DNA from: an uncultured Bacteroidales bacterium
GTDB lineage: Bacteria > Bacteroidota > Bacteroidia > Bacteroidales > P3
NCBI GenBank assembly: GCA_900315935.1
Contig: ONBB01000006.1
Span: 1-64,000 of the forward strand
Length of the DNA: 64,000 bases
Direction: 5' to 3'
Shown: positions 30,143 to 39,102 of the stretch, piece by piece
Layout: each line of letters opens with the position of its first letter
How positions within the stretch are numbered: the stretch's first letter is position 1
Position numbers and translations under genes: made by a program
The notes under the pieces: generated by a model
What the model was told of the DNA's origin: nothing
The model's database searches: none
The model's input: only the letters and a program-made list of their open reading frames with translations

Positions 30143-31069
30143 CTATTTTTGTGCTTCCAGTGCCACCTGGCGGTTGACCCGTGCCTCGGCGTGGGTGGGG
30201 TCGATGGCGAGTGCGCGGTCGAAGTACTCGATGGCGCGCTGGTAGTCGGAGTAGTGGGTGAGCTCTATCCAGCCGAGGTTGTGCCACGCGTCGGCACTGT
30301 TGGCGTTGATGTCGAGCAGCTGGCGGTAGAGGCTCTCGGCGGCATCGTAGTTGCCCAGGTCCTGATGGTACATGGCCAGGGCGTAGAGGGCGTTGGTGTT
30401 GTTGGGGTCGAGCTGTATGGCGGTGCCGAGGTATTCGGCGGCCAGGGGGTTCTGGCGGATGGAGTAGAGGATGCCCAGCTCCTCGAAGGCGGGCGCATAG
30501 TCGGGGAATTTGTCGGTTACGCGCCGCAGCAGGGTTACGGCCTGGGCCGTGTCGCCCTTCTCTTTGTAGATGTAGCCCTTCATGAAGAGGGCGGTACGGT
30601 TGTTGGGCTCGCGCTCGGTAACGTTGGTGAGGTATTTGAGCGAGCGGTCGTAGTCGCGGCTGTAGAAGGTGATTTCGCCCAGCTTGAGCTGCACGTCGAT
30701 ATTCTGCGGGTCGAGGCGCTCGGCCGCCTCGAGGGTGCGGTAGGAGTCTTCTATCGAGCCGTTGGCGAAGGCGATGTCGCTCTTGAGCATGAGGTACTCG
30801 AGGTTCTCGGGGTCGAGCTCCACGGCGCGGTTGATGTCGTAGGCGGCCTCCTTGATGCGTTGCAGGTCGAACAGCACCCGTGCGCGGGCGGCCAGCAGGC
30901 GGTGGTCGTTGGGGGTGCGCTCGAGGCCGAGGTCGTAGTATTCGAGCTTCACGCTGTCGGCCATGTCGGGTTCCACCTGCTTCTGGCGGCAACCGGCACC
31001 CAGCAGGCAGCCGGCGGCGGCCAGGGCGACAAGGAGCGTGCGGTATGTGGCTTTTATATTCATCATCAT
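30143..31069 (-). CDS. Tetratricopeptide-repeat lipoprotein
   Basis: 308 residues. Signal with lipobox (LLVALAAAGCLLGAGC), then seven to eight TPR units covering the rest, for example LEYLMLKSDIAFANGSIEDSY, DRSLKYLTNVTEREPNNR, AAEYLGTAIQLDPNNTNALY and YQRAIEYFDRALAIDPTHAE. TPR solenoids mediate protein-protein contacts; here the protein is anchored in the envelope by lipid. No enzyme domain is present. The stop codon is directly preceded by no spacer from the octamer array that separates it from pyrB. Confidence 0.9.
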   Translation of the reverse strand: MMMNIKATYRTLLVALAAAGCLLGAGCRQKQVEPDMADSVKLEYYDLGLERTPNDHRLLAARARVLFDLQRIKEAAYDINRAVELDPENLEYLMLKSDIAFANGSIEDSYRTLEAAERLDPQNIDVQLKLGEITFYSRDYDRSLKYLTNVTEREPNNRTALFMKGYIYKEKGDTAQAVTLLRRVTDKFPDYAPAFEELGILYSIRQNPLAAEYLGTAIQLDPNNTNALYALAMYHQDLGNYDAAESLYRQLLDINANSADAWHNLGWIELTHYSDYQRAIEYFDRALAIDPTHAEARVNRQVALEAQK

Positions 31070-31091
31070 AGGTTACGCGAAAAAGGCGATT

Positions 31092-32036
31092 TTATTGCAG
31101 CAATGAGGCAATCAAGTTATCAACATCTGTTAGTTTCTCCTGCCGTAGCACCTGGCGTGCCTGCAATTCGGTGATTGGCAGTGATTTCCACAGCAGGCAC
31201 CAGTACTCTTTTGTCTTGCGTATCTGTGCCTGTTCGGTGGGGAATACGGTGCGTATCTCGGCGATGAGCGAACGGATGAAGTGGCGTACGCGTGCGGGGT
31301 CGTCCGCGCGGTCGCGGCCGGGCTGCAGGATGTCGAGGGGCAGAAGGGGATTGTACAGCACGCCGCGCCCAAGCATGATGTCGGCCACCTCGGGGAACCG
31401 CTCGCGGATGCGGTGGGCGAAGTCGGCGGTGGTAATGTCGCCATTGTAGATGACGGGGTGCTTGATCAGGGGCAGCGCCTGCCCGAATGTGTCGAGGTCC
31501 ACCTGCCCGCTGTACTGCTGCCGGCCCAGGCGCGGATGGATGGTAACCGAGGCCAGGGGGTAGTCGTTCAGCACGGGGATGAGGTCGAAGAGCTCGTGCG
31601 TCTCCTTCAGGCCGAGGCGCACCTTGACGCTCATCGGCATGCCGATGGCGGGCACCACGGCGTCGAGCACCGACCGCACCAGGTCGGGGTGGGGGAGGAG
31701 GCCACTGCCGCGGCGCTTGCCGACCACCTTCCTTACCGGGCAGCCCATGTTCCAGTTCACCTCCTTGTAGCCCAGGTCGGCAAGCGCGGCGCAGAGGGCG
31801 ACGAATTCGCCGGGCTCCTTGCCCAGTATCTGCGGCACCACGGGCATCGACCCCACGTTGGCCTCGGGCAGCACGTCCTCCAATATCTCGCGGCTGATGC
31901 CGCCGCGGGCGCTGGATATGTTGTGGGTGAGCGAGAGGAACGGGCTGACCGCCAGCGCGATGGCACCGGGGAAGCAGCGCTCGTACACGCGGCGGAACAT
32001 GGCTTCGGTCAAGCCTTGCATCGGGGCCAGTATCAT
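31092..32036 (-). CDS. dus: tRNA-dihydrouridine synthase family protein
   Basis: 314 residues. FMN-dependent TIM-barrel enzyme: N-terminal MILAPMQGLTEAMFRRV, NWNMGCPVRKVVGKRRGSGL with the catalytic Cys, SVKVRLGLKETHE, HPRLGRQQYSG, and VIYNGDITT with GRGVLYNP. It reduces uridines in the D-loop of tRNA with NADPH. The start overlaps the cvpA-like stop by 4 bases. Confidence 0.94.
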   Translation of the reverse strand: MILAPMQGLTEAMFRRVYERCFPGAIALAVSPFLSLTHNISSARGGISREILEDVLPEANVGSMPVVPQILGKEPGEFVALCAALADLGYKEVNWNMGCPVRKVVGKRRGSGLLPHPDLVRSVLDAVVPAIGMPMSVKVRLGLKETHELFDLIPVLNDYPLASVTIHPRLGRQQYSGQVDLDTFGQALPLIKHPVIYNGDITTADFAHRIRERFPEVADIMLGRGVLYNPLLPLDILQPGRDRADDPARVRHFIRSLIAEIRTVFPTEQAQIRKTKEYWCLLWKSLPITELQARQVLRQEKLTDVDNLIASLLQ

Positions 32037-32560
32037 TGGGCGTCGGGTTTGGTGGTGATTACTTCACGCGCCTCGTCGGCATGGTCGGCGATGAACCGCT
32101 TGAGCGACTCGGTCAGGCGGTTGCCGGTGGCGTAGACGGGGCGGTAGAGGACGGAGCGCGCCTTGGTGTCGGGTGTGATGAGGGTCTCGCCCTTGTCTAT
32201 CAGCACGATGCCGTTCAGTATCACCGCCAGGATGCACAGCGCCTTGCACATGCCGAGCAGGGCACCGGCCACGTGGTTCACCAGGCTCAGCTTGGCGGCT
32301 TTCATCAGCCCCTCGATGCTGCGCCCCAGCAGGTAGGCAAGCACCATGGCGCCAACGAAGGTGATGAAGAAGGCCAGCAAGATGGCGCTTTCGCCCTCGA
32401 GGCCAAGCAGTTCGGCCACCCACTGCGAGAGGTGCACCGAGGCCCAGATGCCGGCCACCACGCCGGCCAGCGTGGCCGCCTCGCGCACCAGGCCGCGCTT
32501 CCAGCCTTTGAAAATGAGCCAACCCAGCGGGATGGCCAGCAATATGTCAAGTATTGTCAT
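32033..32560 (-). CDS. CvpA family membrane protein
   Basis: 175 residues from the ATG at 32560 (MTILDILLAIPLGWLIFKGW), the start used by the family; a longer frame exists but is not supported. Three to four membrane helices, with the conserved GWKRGLVREAATLAG loop and YLLGRSIEGLMKAAKLSLVNHVAGALLG. CvpA-like proteins are needed for colicin V production or envelope homeostasis in other bacteria; the molecular role is unsettled. Overlaps dus by 4 bases. Confidence 0.87.
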   Translation of the reverse strand: MTILDILLAIPLGWLIFKGWKRGLVREAATLAGVVAGIWASVHLSQWVAELLGLEGESAILLAFFITFVGAMVLAYLLGRSIEGLMKAAKLSLVNHVAGALLGMCKALCILAVILNGIVLIDKGETLITPDTKARSVLYRPVYATGNRLTESLKRFIADHADEAREVITTKPDAQ

Positions 32561-32608
32561 GTCTATAAAAACTAAAACAAGCGCCCGACCTCGCAAGGAC
32601 AGGCGCTC
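32559..32608 (-). terminator. Probable terminator of the obgE-PAP2 unit
   Basis: On the minus strand AGCGCCTG pairs with CGGGCGCT (one mismatch, 32607-32580), followed by TTGTTTTAGTTTTT. It lies about 70 bases after the PAP2 gene and directly before the cvpA start. Confidence 0.5.
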
Positions 32609-32677
32609 CAATAACACATTTTCTACTTCTATCAGTGATAGAAATAAGCAAGCACGTCATATATAACGAAAGATTCC

Positions 32678-33250
32678 TCATTTTGTTACACTTTTTTGAA
32701 ACTTTTTTTCTACTGCGTTGACCGCCAGTGAAATAAGCCATCCGGCCAAAACGCCGAACAAAGCGCCGCAGATGAGGTCGCCCGGGTAGTGCTTGCCGAG
32801 GTAGGCGCGGCTGTAGCTGGTGGCCAGGGCCCAGAGCAGCAGCAGTACCGCTGCCCAGCGGCGCTCGCGGTAGCGCAGCAGCAGGTATGTGGCCACGGCG
32901 AAGGCGTTGGCGGCATGCGAGGATACGAAGCCGTACTGTCCGCCGCAGCCGGTGCGGAACATGCGCACCTCCTCCAGCGCGTGGCAGGGGCGCAGGCGCG
33001 CCACCGTCTCCTTGAACAGGTGCACCGACCCTTGGTCGGCCACAAGGAAACAGAGCACAATGCCAATGGCGGGAATCCACCACTTCCGCGGCTCGACCCG
33101 AAAGGTCAACAGGCCGAACGCCAGCACAATCACCACCGCCCAGGCCCAATGCTGGCTCAAGGTCCACATCACCCAGTCGAGCGGTGTATTGTGGTGCTGG
33201 TTGACCCAGAGGAACCACTGCGTATCTAGTTCATTCAGTGCTTCAAACAT
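32678..33250 (-). CDS. PAP2-family membrane phosphatase
   Basis: 190 residues. The three acid phosphatase motifs are visible: [17 protein letters not shown] (for PSGH), and [12 protein letters not shown], within five or six membrane helices. Such enzymes remove phosphate from lipid phosphates, for example undecaprenyl diphosphate or lipid A 1-phosphate; the pair [15 protein letters not shown] at the N-terminus is usual. The gene overlaps the end of obgE by 8 bases. Confidence 0.92.
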   Translation of the reverse strand: MFEALNELDTQWFLWVNQHHNTPLDWVMWTLSQHWAWAVVIVLAFGLLTFRVEPRKWWIPAIGIVLCFLVADQGSVHLFKETVARLRPCHALEEVRMFRTGCGGQYGFVSSHAANAFAVATYLLLRYRERRWAAVLLLLWALATSYSRAYLGKHYPGDLICGALFGVLAGWLISLAVNAVEKKFQKSVTK

Positions 33251-34238
33251 CAGCAGTCAGTTTCTTGTATATAAGGTCTTTGAGTTCTTGTATTCCCTGT
33301 CCGCTCACGGCACTGATGAATACCGAGTCGATGCCCTTGGGCAGGTGGCGGCGCAGCTGGCGCTGCATCTCCTCGTCCATCATGTCGCACTTGGTAACGG
33401 CCAGGATGCGCTGCTTGTCCAGCAACTCGGGGTTGTACTTGCGCAGCTCCTCTTCCAGTATGTGGTACTCGCGGGCTATCTCCAGCTGCTCGCAACTCAC
33501 CATGAAGAGCAGTATAGAGTTGCGCTCTATATGGCGCAGGAACCTCAACCCCAGTCCCTTGCCCTCGGCGGCGCCCTCTATTATGCCTGGAATGTCGGCG
33601 ATGCAGAACGAGCGGTCGTCGCGGTAGGCCACGATGCCCAGGTTGGGCACCAGCGTGGTGAAGGGGTAGTCGGCTATCTCGGGACGTGCGGCGCTGACGG
33701 TGCTCAGCAGGGTGCTCTTGCCGGCATTCGGGAAACCCACAAGGCCCACATCTGCAAGCACTTTCAGCTCGATGATGACCCACCGCTCCACGGCCGGCTC
33801 GCCGGGTTGGGCGTAGCGCGGCGTCTGGTTGGTGGCGCTCTTGAAGTGGTCGTTGCCCAGGCCGCCGCGGCCGCCCTTGGCGATGATGAGCTCCTGCCCC
33901 TCCTCGGTTACCTCGCCGAGGAACTCGCCTGTCTCGGCGTCGCGGCACACGCAGCCCAGCGGCACCTCCAGCACCTGGTCCTGTCCGGTGCGGCCGGTGC
34001 GCAGGTTGTCGCCGCCGTTCTGTCCGTTCTCGGCGAAGACGTGCTTGGTATACTTCAGGTGCAGCAGGGTCCAGCGCTGGGTGGTGCCGCGCAGGATGAC
34101 ATGCCCGCCGCGCCCGCCGTCGCCGCCGTCGGGTCCCGCCTTGGCATTGTACTTCACCCGCAGCAGGTGCGCACTCCCCGCGCCCCCCTTGCCCGAACGC
34201 ACAAATATCTTAACGTAATCTACAAAATTCGAGGTCAT
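33243..34238 (-). CDS. obgE: Obg family GTPase
   Basis: 331 residues. The glycine-rich Obg domain ([38 protein letters not shown]) fills the first about 155, followed by the GTPase domain: G1 [12 protein letters not shown]3 [17 protein letters not shown]4 TKCD. It acts in late assembly of the 50S subunit and in stress response. There is no long C-terminal OCT domain, as usual in Bacteroidales. It lies downstream of adk on the same strand. Confidence 0.97.
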   Translation of the reverse strand: MTSNFVDYVKIFVRSGKGGAGSAHLLRVKYNAKAGPDGGDGGRGGHVILRGTTQRWTLLHLKYTKHVFAENGQNGGDNLRTGRTGQDQVLEVPLGCVCRDAETGEFLGEVTEEGQELIIAKGGRGGLGNDHFKSATNQTPRYAQPGEPAVERWVIIELKVLADVGLVGFPNAGKSTLLSTVSAARPEIADYPFTTLVPNLGIVAYRDDRSFCIADIPGIIEGAAEGKGLGLRFLRHIERNSILLFMVSCEQLEIAREYHILEEELRKYNPELLDKQRILAVTKCDMMDEEMQRQLRRHLPKGIDSVFISAVSGQGIQELKDLIYKKLTADV

Positions 34239-34261
34239 GATTTCTTATCAGTCTTATGTGG

Positions 34262-34293
34262 AACTGCCGTCGCTGTCTCCGGCGGCGGCAGTT
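34262..34293 (-). promoter_or_regulatory. Intercistronic hairpin between adk and obgE
   Basis: AACTGCCGTCGC pairs with GGCGGCGGCAGTT (one G-T pair). No U-tract follows on either strand, so it is more likely an mRNA processing or stability element than a terminator. Confidence 0.55.
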
Positions 34294-34300
34294 GTGGGTG

Positions 34301-34858
34301 TCAGCCGATGGACTGGCGGACGCGGGTGGCGATTTCTTCCACGGTGCCGAGGCCGTCGATGACGATCTTCTTGCCTTGGGCGGCGTAGTAGTCGGCCACG
34401 GGGAGGGTCTTGGTGCGGTACTCCTCGAGGCGGTGGGCGATGGTGGTCTCGTTGTCGTCGGAGCGGCCCTGTATCTTGGCGCGCTCCAGCAGGCGGCGCA
34501 TCAGCTCCTCCTGCGGCACTTCGAGGTCGACCATGCAGGTGAGCTCGCGGCCGTATTTGGCCAGCAGGCGGTCGAGTGTCTCGGCCTGGGTCACGGTGCG
34601 GGGGAAGCCGTCGAAGAGGATGCCGCGGGTGTCGGCGGCGATGGCCTTGTCGATCATCTCGATGACGATGTCGTCGCTGACCAGCTGCCCGTTGTCCATA
34701 AGGCTTTTGATGCGCAGGCCGAGTTCGGTCTGGTCGGCGATTTCCTTGCGGAGGAGGTCGCCGGTGGAGACGTGCGTGAGGCCGTAGTGCTGTACGATAT
34801 AGTCGCTCTGGGTACCTTTTCCGGCGCCGGGGGCTCCAAATATGACTATGTCTTTCAT
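34301..34858 (-). CDS. adk: Adenylate kinase
   Basis: 185 residues, the short form without a zinc LID. P-loop IFGAPGAGKGTQ, HVSTGDLLRKEI, and GFPRTVTQAETLD are all present. It balances AMP, ADP and ATP and here serves PPDK, which releases AMP. Immediately upstream of the start codon lies a telomere-like heptamer array with an inverted partner. Confidence 0.97.
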   Translation of the reverse strand: MKDIVIFGAPGAGKGTQSDYIVQHYGLTHVSTGDLLRKEIADQTELGLRIKSLMDNGQLVSDDIVIEMIDKAIAADTRGILFDGFPRTVTQAETLDRLLAKYGRELTCMVDLEVPQEELMRRLLERAKIQGRSDDNETTIAHRLEEYRTKTLPVADYYAAQGKKIVIDGLGTVEEIATRVRQSIG

Positions 34859-34945
34859 TGGGTTTAGGGTTTAAGGTTTAGGGTTTAATGGTTTAAGGTT
34901 TAGGGGGTTAATGTGTTGTGCACGTTCCTTAAACCTTAAACCTTC
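34859..34945. repeat. Heptamer repeats (GGTTTAG/GGTTTAA) with inverted partner upstream of adk
   Basis: Six to seven units of GGTTTAG/GGTTTAA type from 34859 to 34909, then CCTTAAACCTTAAACC at 34927-34942. The same unit as the tract at 5559-5602. It fills the gap between the FKBP lipoprotein gene and adk, touching the adk start codon. Confidence 0.9.
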
Positions 34946-34952
34946 AACAAGG

Positions 34953-35861
34953 TTATTTTACGCTTACGATTTCAATGTCGAACACCAGGGGCGAGAAGGG
35001 GGGGATGAGCTGGCCGGCGCCACGGGGACCGTAGCCGAGGGCGGAGGGGATGATGAGCTGCAGCTGGCTGCCTTCGGGCTGACCTTCGACACCCTGCTCC
35101 CAGCCGGGGATGAGCTGGCCGCGGCCCTGGGTGTAGGTGAGGGGTTCGTAGGTGCGCTGGGGGTTGTGGATGTCGCCTTCCTTGGCGTCGCTCTCCACGC
35201 TGGAGTCGAACATCGTCCCGTCGAGCAGGCGGCCGGTGTAGTTGACCGCCACTTCCTTGCCGGTGGCCACCTTGGGACCGTTGCCGCGCTTCTTGACGAT
35301 GACGTAGAGGCCGTCGGCGTTGGGCTTGGCGGCGATGCCGTTGTCGCGCACGTAGTCGGCAATCATCTGGGGCTCGTTCTCCTGGCGCTGCTGGGCTTCG
35401 GCCATGAAGGCTTCGCGCTCCTCTTCAAGCTCCTCTTTGGTTACGATGTCCTGGAGGTTGATTTCGTAGTAGAACTTCTGGCCAGTGCCGCGCTGGTAGG
35501 TGGGGGGCATCTGGTCGGGCTGCATGAATTTGGCCAAGGTGTCGGCCTCGATGGCGAAGGTGGCCTGGTCGCCGACATGCATCAGGAGGAGACCCTCGTG
35601 CAGGTTGCCGGGGAAGTTGGGCGATGCCTGCATGATGCGGTCGGCCTTGCCCACGTTGGTGAAGAGGGTCATGGTGTCGAACTTGAAGGTCATCTCGCCG
35701 ACGAGCACGTCGCCTTCCTGCACCTGCTGGCCGTCCTTGTTCACCTTGTCGAAGCGGTAGTGGAGGCCGCCGTCGGTGGTCTTGAAGCCGTCATTGCTGC
35801 AGGCAGCCAAGAGTGTCATTCCCGCCACCAGAAGGGTGGCAATTTTTACTTGTCTTTTCAT
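34953..35861 (-). CDS. FKBP-type peptidyl-prolyl isomerase lipoprotein
   Basis: 302 residues from MKRQVKIATLLVAGMTLLAAC (lipobox LAAC); a longer frame upstream is not supported. A beta-rich, FKBP-like N-terminal domain (about 25-150; GEMTFKFDTMTLF, HEGLLLMHVGDQATFAI) is followed by a helical linker and the C-terminal FKBP domain with VAVNYTGRLLDGTMFDSS, GWEQGVEGQPEGSQLQLIIPSALGYG and PPFSPLVFDIEIV. It probably assists folding of exported proteins in the periplasm. 20 bases downstream of the NrnA/FKBP fusion gene, so three FKBP modules occur in this window. Confidence 0.92.
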   Translation of the reverse strand: MKRQVKIATLLVAGMTLLAACSNDGFKTTDGGLHYRFDKVNKDGQQVQEGDVLVGEMTFKFDTMTLFTNVGKADRIMQASPNFPGNLHEGLLLMHVGDQATFAIEADTLAKFMQPDQMPPTYQRGTGQKFYYEINLQDIVTKEELEEEREAFMAEAQQRQENEPQMIADYVRDNGIAAKPNADGLYVIVKKRGNGPKVATGKEVAVNYTGRLLDGTMFDSSVESDAKEGDIHNPQRTYEPLTYTQGRGQLIPGWEQGVEGQPEGSQLQLIIPSALGYGPRGAGQLIPPFSPLVFDIEIVSVK

Positions 35862-35881
35862 TTTGTGTTTTTTATTGTTTG

Positions 35882-37420
35882 TTATTGTTGATTTATTATG
35901 ATGTCGTAGATGAGCACCATGCGGGTGGTGATGCGGTGGCCGTCGCCGAGCACGCCGTAAGCCTGTTCGGAGGGCAGGATGAGCCGGGCGCGGTCGCCGC
36001 GGCGCAGAGTGCGCAGGGCGGCGTCGACGCCTCGCGTAGGCTGGAGGCGGCCGACGACGACGGTGTCGCACACGTTACTGTACACCGTGGCGCCGTTCAG
36101 GGCTTCGACGCTGTAGGTGATGGCAACCGTGTCTTCATATTCGACGGGTGTGCCATGTCCGCGATGGGTTACCATGACACGCGTGCCGGAGGGCAGGCGC
36201 GACATCTTCCAGCCACGGCGCGAGGCGTAGGCGTCAATCTGGGTCTCCTCGCTGTGGGCTATGTGGCGGTTGGCGTCGATGAGGCTCTCTTTCAAGGTGT
36301 TGTCCTTGGCGGGCTGGAGGTCGACCGCAGGCACTTCGCGGCAGGCTGTGGCCAGCAGCAGGCAGCAAAGGGTGGCCAGCAGGCCGAGGTGGCGCTTCAC
36401 TTTGGCCACGGTATCCGCCAGCGGGAGGCGGCTGGTGGCGCCGGCGGCACGTTGGTGGCCGCCGCCGTCGAAGAGGTCGTGGGCCATTTGGTTCACGTCA
36501 TACTGTGTCTTCGAGCGCAGCGAGAGGCGCACCTTGTCGCCCTCCTCGCGCAGGAGGATGGCGCAGTCGGTGTCCTTGAGCTTCATCACCTCATTTACCA
36601 GACCCGTCAGGTCGGGGCTCGCCACGCCGAAGCGGCGCATCTCCTCCTCGCGGATGGTCATGAGGGCGAGGCTCTTCTCGGGGTAGAGTTCCAGCAGCTG
36701 GCTCATGGCGTGGCCGAAGAAGCGGAGGCGCTCGGGGGTGAAGGTGTTCTTGATGCGGCGGTTGATGTCCATGGGGTCGATGCCGCACTGCGAGAGGTGG
36801 GCGGCGGCCAGGTAGAGGCTGGCGTCGCGGTTGGAGTAGGAGAAGCCGCCGGTGTCGGTGTTGATGCCGGTGTAGAGGCTGGTGGCGGCGTCGGGGCTGA
36901 AGGCATCCGCGCCGTAGAGGTCGCGGAAGAGCCAGTAGACCAACTCGCAGGCCGACGAGATATCGGGGTCCACCACCTCGAGGTGGAACTCCGAATGCTG
37001 GATTTTGAGTTGGGAGTGCTCGTGGTGGTCGATGAGGAGTTTTTGGCAGGTGGCGGCGCGCAGGCTGTCGGCCAGGCGGCCGGTGCGGCCGAGGTCGGCC
37101 AGGTCGACGCAGACGATGAGGTCGGCGCCGTCGATGGCCTGTTGGCATTCCGTGGGTTGGTCCTTTCCGCTGAGGATGAGGTCGGTATGGGGCAGCCAGC
37201 GGTAGTCCTCGGGGCATCCGTCGGGCAGCAGCATGGTGAGGTGGGCGGAGGTGTGGCGGCCGAGCAGGCTGTAGAGGCCGGTGAGCGACCCCACGGCGTC
37301 GCCGTCGGCGTTCATGTGGGCCACCAAAACGGCCTTCCGCACCCGCGCCAGCAGGGTGCGCAGGGCTGGGGCATCCCAATCGGAGCCGATTTCGGCAGTG
37401 TATTTGCAGTCAATCATCAT
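35882..37420 (-). CDS. NrnA-like DHH phosphoesterase fused in frame to an FKBP lipoprotein
   Basis: One uninterrupted frame. Residues about 1-330 are an NrnA-type oligoribonuclease/pAp phosphatase: DHH domain with AHMNADGDAVGS, VCVDLADLG and IDHHEHS, and the DHHA1 part ending GGGHQRAAGA. Then, with no stop, comes a complete lipoprotein signal (HLGLLATLCCLLLATAC) and an FKBP domain resembling GldI (DTVAITYSVEALNGATVYS, LRTLRRGDRARLILPSEQAYGV). GTG at 36400 could start the second part on its own as MKRHLGLL. I choose ATG 37420 because a -7 element (TATATTTG, minus, 37472-37465) lies too close to the ATG at 37456. Residues 133-145 contain a repeat-like insert. Confidence 0.85.
   Translation of the reverse strand: MMIDCKYTAEIGSDWDAPALRTLLARVRKAVLVAHMNADGDAVGSLTGLYSLLGRHTSAHLTMLLPDGCPEDYRWLPHTDLILSGKDQPTECQQAIDGADLIVCVDLADLGRTGRLADSLRAATCQKLLIDHHEHSQLKIQHSEFHLEVVDPDISSACELVYWLFRDLYGADAFSPDAATSLYTGINTDTGGFSYSNRDASLYLAAAHLSQCGIDPMDINRRIKNTFTPERLRFFGHAMSQLLELYPEKSLALMTIREEEMRRFGVASPDLTGLVNEVMKLKDTDCAILLREEGDKVRLSLRSKTQYDVNQMAHDLFDGGGHQRAAGATSRLPLADTVAKVKRHLGLLATLCCLLLATACREVPAVDLQPAKDNTLKESLIDANRHIAHSEETQIDAYASRRGWKMSRLPSGTRVMVTHRGHGTPVEYEDTVAITYSVEALNGATVYSNVCDTVVVGRLQPTRGVDAALRTLRRGDRARLILPSEQAYGVLGDGHRITTRMVLIYDIIINQQ
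36986..37020. repeat. Repeat-like in-frame insert in the NrnA domain
   Basis: A 7-base-periodic stretch (GGAACTCC, GAATGCT, GGATTTT, GAGTTGG, GAGTGCT) encodes HSQLKIQHSEFH just after the HHEH motif, where related proteins have a shorter loop. Confidence 0.5.
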
Positions 37421-37531
37421 GTAGTTCAGCAGGTTGCAGCGTTCCTGCGGCTGCAATCCGACTGCAAATATACGACTTTTCCGCCGATTTTTATATTAAA
37501 TCATAAAAATATTTTGGCAGGAATGCCAAAG

Positions 37532-37603
37532 GTTCGGTAGGGGGATGGTAGGGGATCTCTAGGGGAATACAAAGGCACTGGAAGTATATGGAAGCATTTG
37601 GTA
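37532..37603 (-). repeat. C-rich 3'-end repeat, copy 3
   Basis: C-rich strand on minus, beginning 17 bases after the stop of the GT-C gene at 37621 and ending before the NrnA promoter. It contains the ATCTCTAGGGG variant unit shared with copies 4 and 5. Confidence 0.88.
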
Positions 37604-37620
37604 CCAATCGGGATACTTTT

Positions 37621-39102
37621 CTAGCGTCGACGGTAGAGGGCGATGCGGGAGACCTCGGGGTCGATGGTTCCAACCAGCTGGTAATGAGCCAGTGTGGCGC
37701 TGTCGATAGAGGTCTCGGGGCTCTCGCCGCCGTAGCCGGCCACCATCCAAGGCGGCAGCGTGGGGGCGGCGAGGGGGCTGTGCACATCTTTCCACTCGGG
37801 AGGGAAGATGATGCGGTTCATCTGCACGATGCCGTTGCTGGGCAGGACATGGTAGTCGGCGTAGTGATTGAGGATGAGGTTGTAGTTCCAGATGCTGTCG
37901 CGCTCGACTTCGGGCACGTGGGTGAAGAGTTCGGCGGTCTGCTCAAGTCGCTGTCGGTCAGCCTCCTGGCGGCTGGGCATGGTTGCATCCTTGCACCTCA
38001 TGTAGATGCGCGACACAGCCCGCGGAGCCTCCAGATGCATGCCCTTGCCCACTGGCATCAGCATAACCAGCACAAAACCAACCACAAAGGTGCGCTTGGT
38101 GCCGACAGCCAGCAGCAACACCAGGAACGGCATCAGGACGATATAGTAATGCTCGAAGTAATTTGGTCCAAACAATATGGTTTCCAGCAATATGGCGGGT
38201 AGGACAACCCACATGGCGACACGCTGTTTCGTGCGCCAAAGCATGATGGCCAGCGCAATGGCCAGCACGAGGAGTGTGGCGCGGGGAATCTCGGTGAATA
38301 CGCTGGCAACGAGCGACATGACGCTGCCGGTGTACTCGGCGTTGACCTGGAAGTTGGCATGCCAGAAATCGGCGAGAACATGGTTGTTTGCCAGCCAAAA
38401 GAGCACAGGCACCGCCGCGACGGTGGCCGAAAGAAACATCCAAGTGGCGGTAAACATCTGAATCAAATCCCTCTTGGAAATCAACCATATACAATATCCC
38501 GCCATGAGACCTCCAACGATGGCCACGGCATCGTTCAGGCGGATGAGCGCCACGGCGGCAAAGAGCATGCCGAGAATGAACGGAAATATGGGCACACGCG
38601 AGCTCTCTTTCGGTGCATGGTGCAGTACGCCCCTGACTGTCAGGAAAATGGCCAATGTGAGGAACGGCAGCATCCATTCTTCGCACATGTTGCCTTCGCA
38701 TAGGAACATCGAGTAGGGGAGCAGTGCAACGAGTACCGCCACCATCGAGCGCAATCCCGAGGCAAACAGGCGGGCGGTATTATACAACAACCAGAGTGAT
38801 AGCGAGTTGAATAGCCATTGCAGCAGGAAGATGCCCATGCGGCCACCGATGAGCATGCCGAGGGCGTTGATGAGATATAGTAGGGGGCCTTTGTTGTCGA
38901 AGAGGTCGCGGTAGGGCATGCGGCCATGGAGGATGCCGAGGCCGATTTCCTGGAAGATGGCGCTGTCGTAGCCACCGTGGTAGTAGAGCGGCGACGTGGA
39001 GGTCGACATCAGGAGTAGAAGTGGCAGTGCCAATAGTGGAAATACCACTGGACACCAGCGACTTTCGCAAAACTTGTTAATTCTTTGCTTTAAGTTGTTC
39101 AT
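37621..39102 (-). CDS. GT-C-type integral membrane glycosyltransferase-like protein
   Basis: 493 residues from MNNLKQRINKF (ATG 39102, overlapping the prfB stop by 4 bases). About 11 membrane helices. The first periplasmic loop has YYHGGYDSAIFQEIGLGILH and YRDLFDNKGPLLYLINALG, with the acidic residues and NKGPLL pattern of lipid-linked sugar transferases of the ArnT/PMT-like GT-C superfamily. The C-terminal about 120 residues form a soluble domain. It probably transfers a sugar from a polyprenyl phosphate to an envelope polymer; donor and acceptor unknown. Confidence 0.8.
   Translation of the reverse strand: MNNLKQRINKFCESRWCPVVFPLLALPLLLLMSTSTSPLYYHGGYDSAIFQEIGLGILHGRMPYRDLFDNKGPLLYLINALGMLIGGRMGIFLLQWLFNSLSLWLLYNTARLFASGLRSMVAVLVALLPYSMFLCEGNMCEEWMLPFLTLAIFLTVRGVLHHAPKESSRVPIFPFILGMLFAAVALIRLNDAVAIVGGLMAGYCIWLISKRDLIQMFTATWMFLSATVAAVPVLFWLANNHVLADFWHANFQVNAEYTGSVMSLVASVFTEIPRATLLVLAIALAIMLWRTKQRVAMWVVLPAILLETILFGPNYFEHYYIVLMPFLVLLLAVGTKRTFVVGFVLVMLMPVGKGMHLEAPRAVSRIYMRCKDATMPSRQEADRQRLEQTAELFTHVPEVERDSIWNYNLILNHYADYHVLPSNGIVQMNRIIFPPEWKDVHSPLAAPTLPPWMVAGYGGESPETSIDSATLAHYQLVGTIDPEVSRIALYRRR

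Noticed and set aside
32580..32607. Operator-like inverted repeat in front of the cvpA gene
   Set aside because: Better explained as a terminator of the upstream unit, given the T-rich tail on the minus strand.
34859..34909. TTTAGGG-like units resembling plant-type telomere repeats
   Set aside because: Part of the heptamer family shared with 5559-5602; the inverted partner follows, and it lies inside a chromosome region between housekeeping genes.
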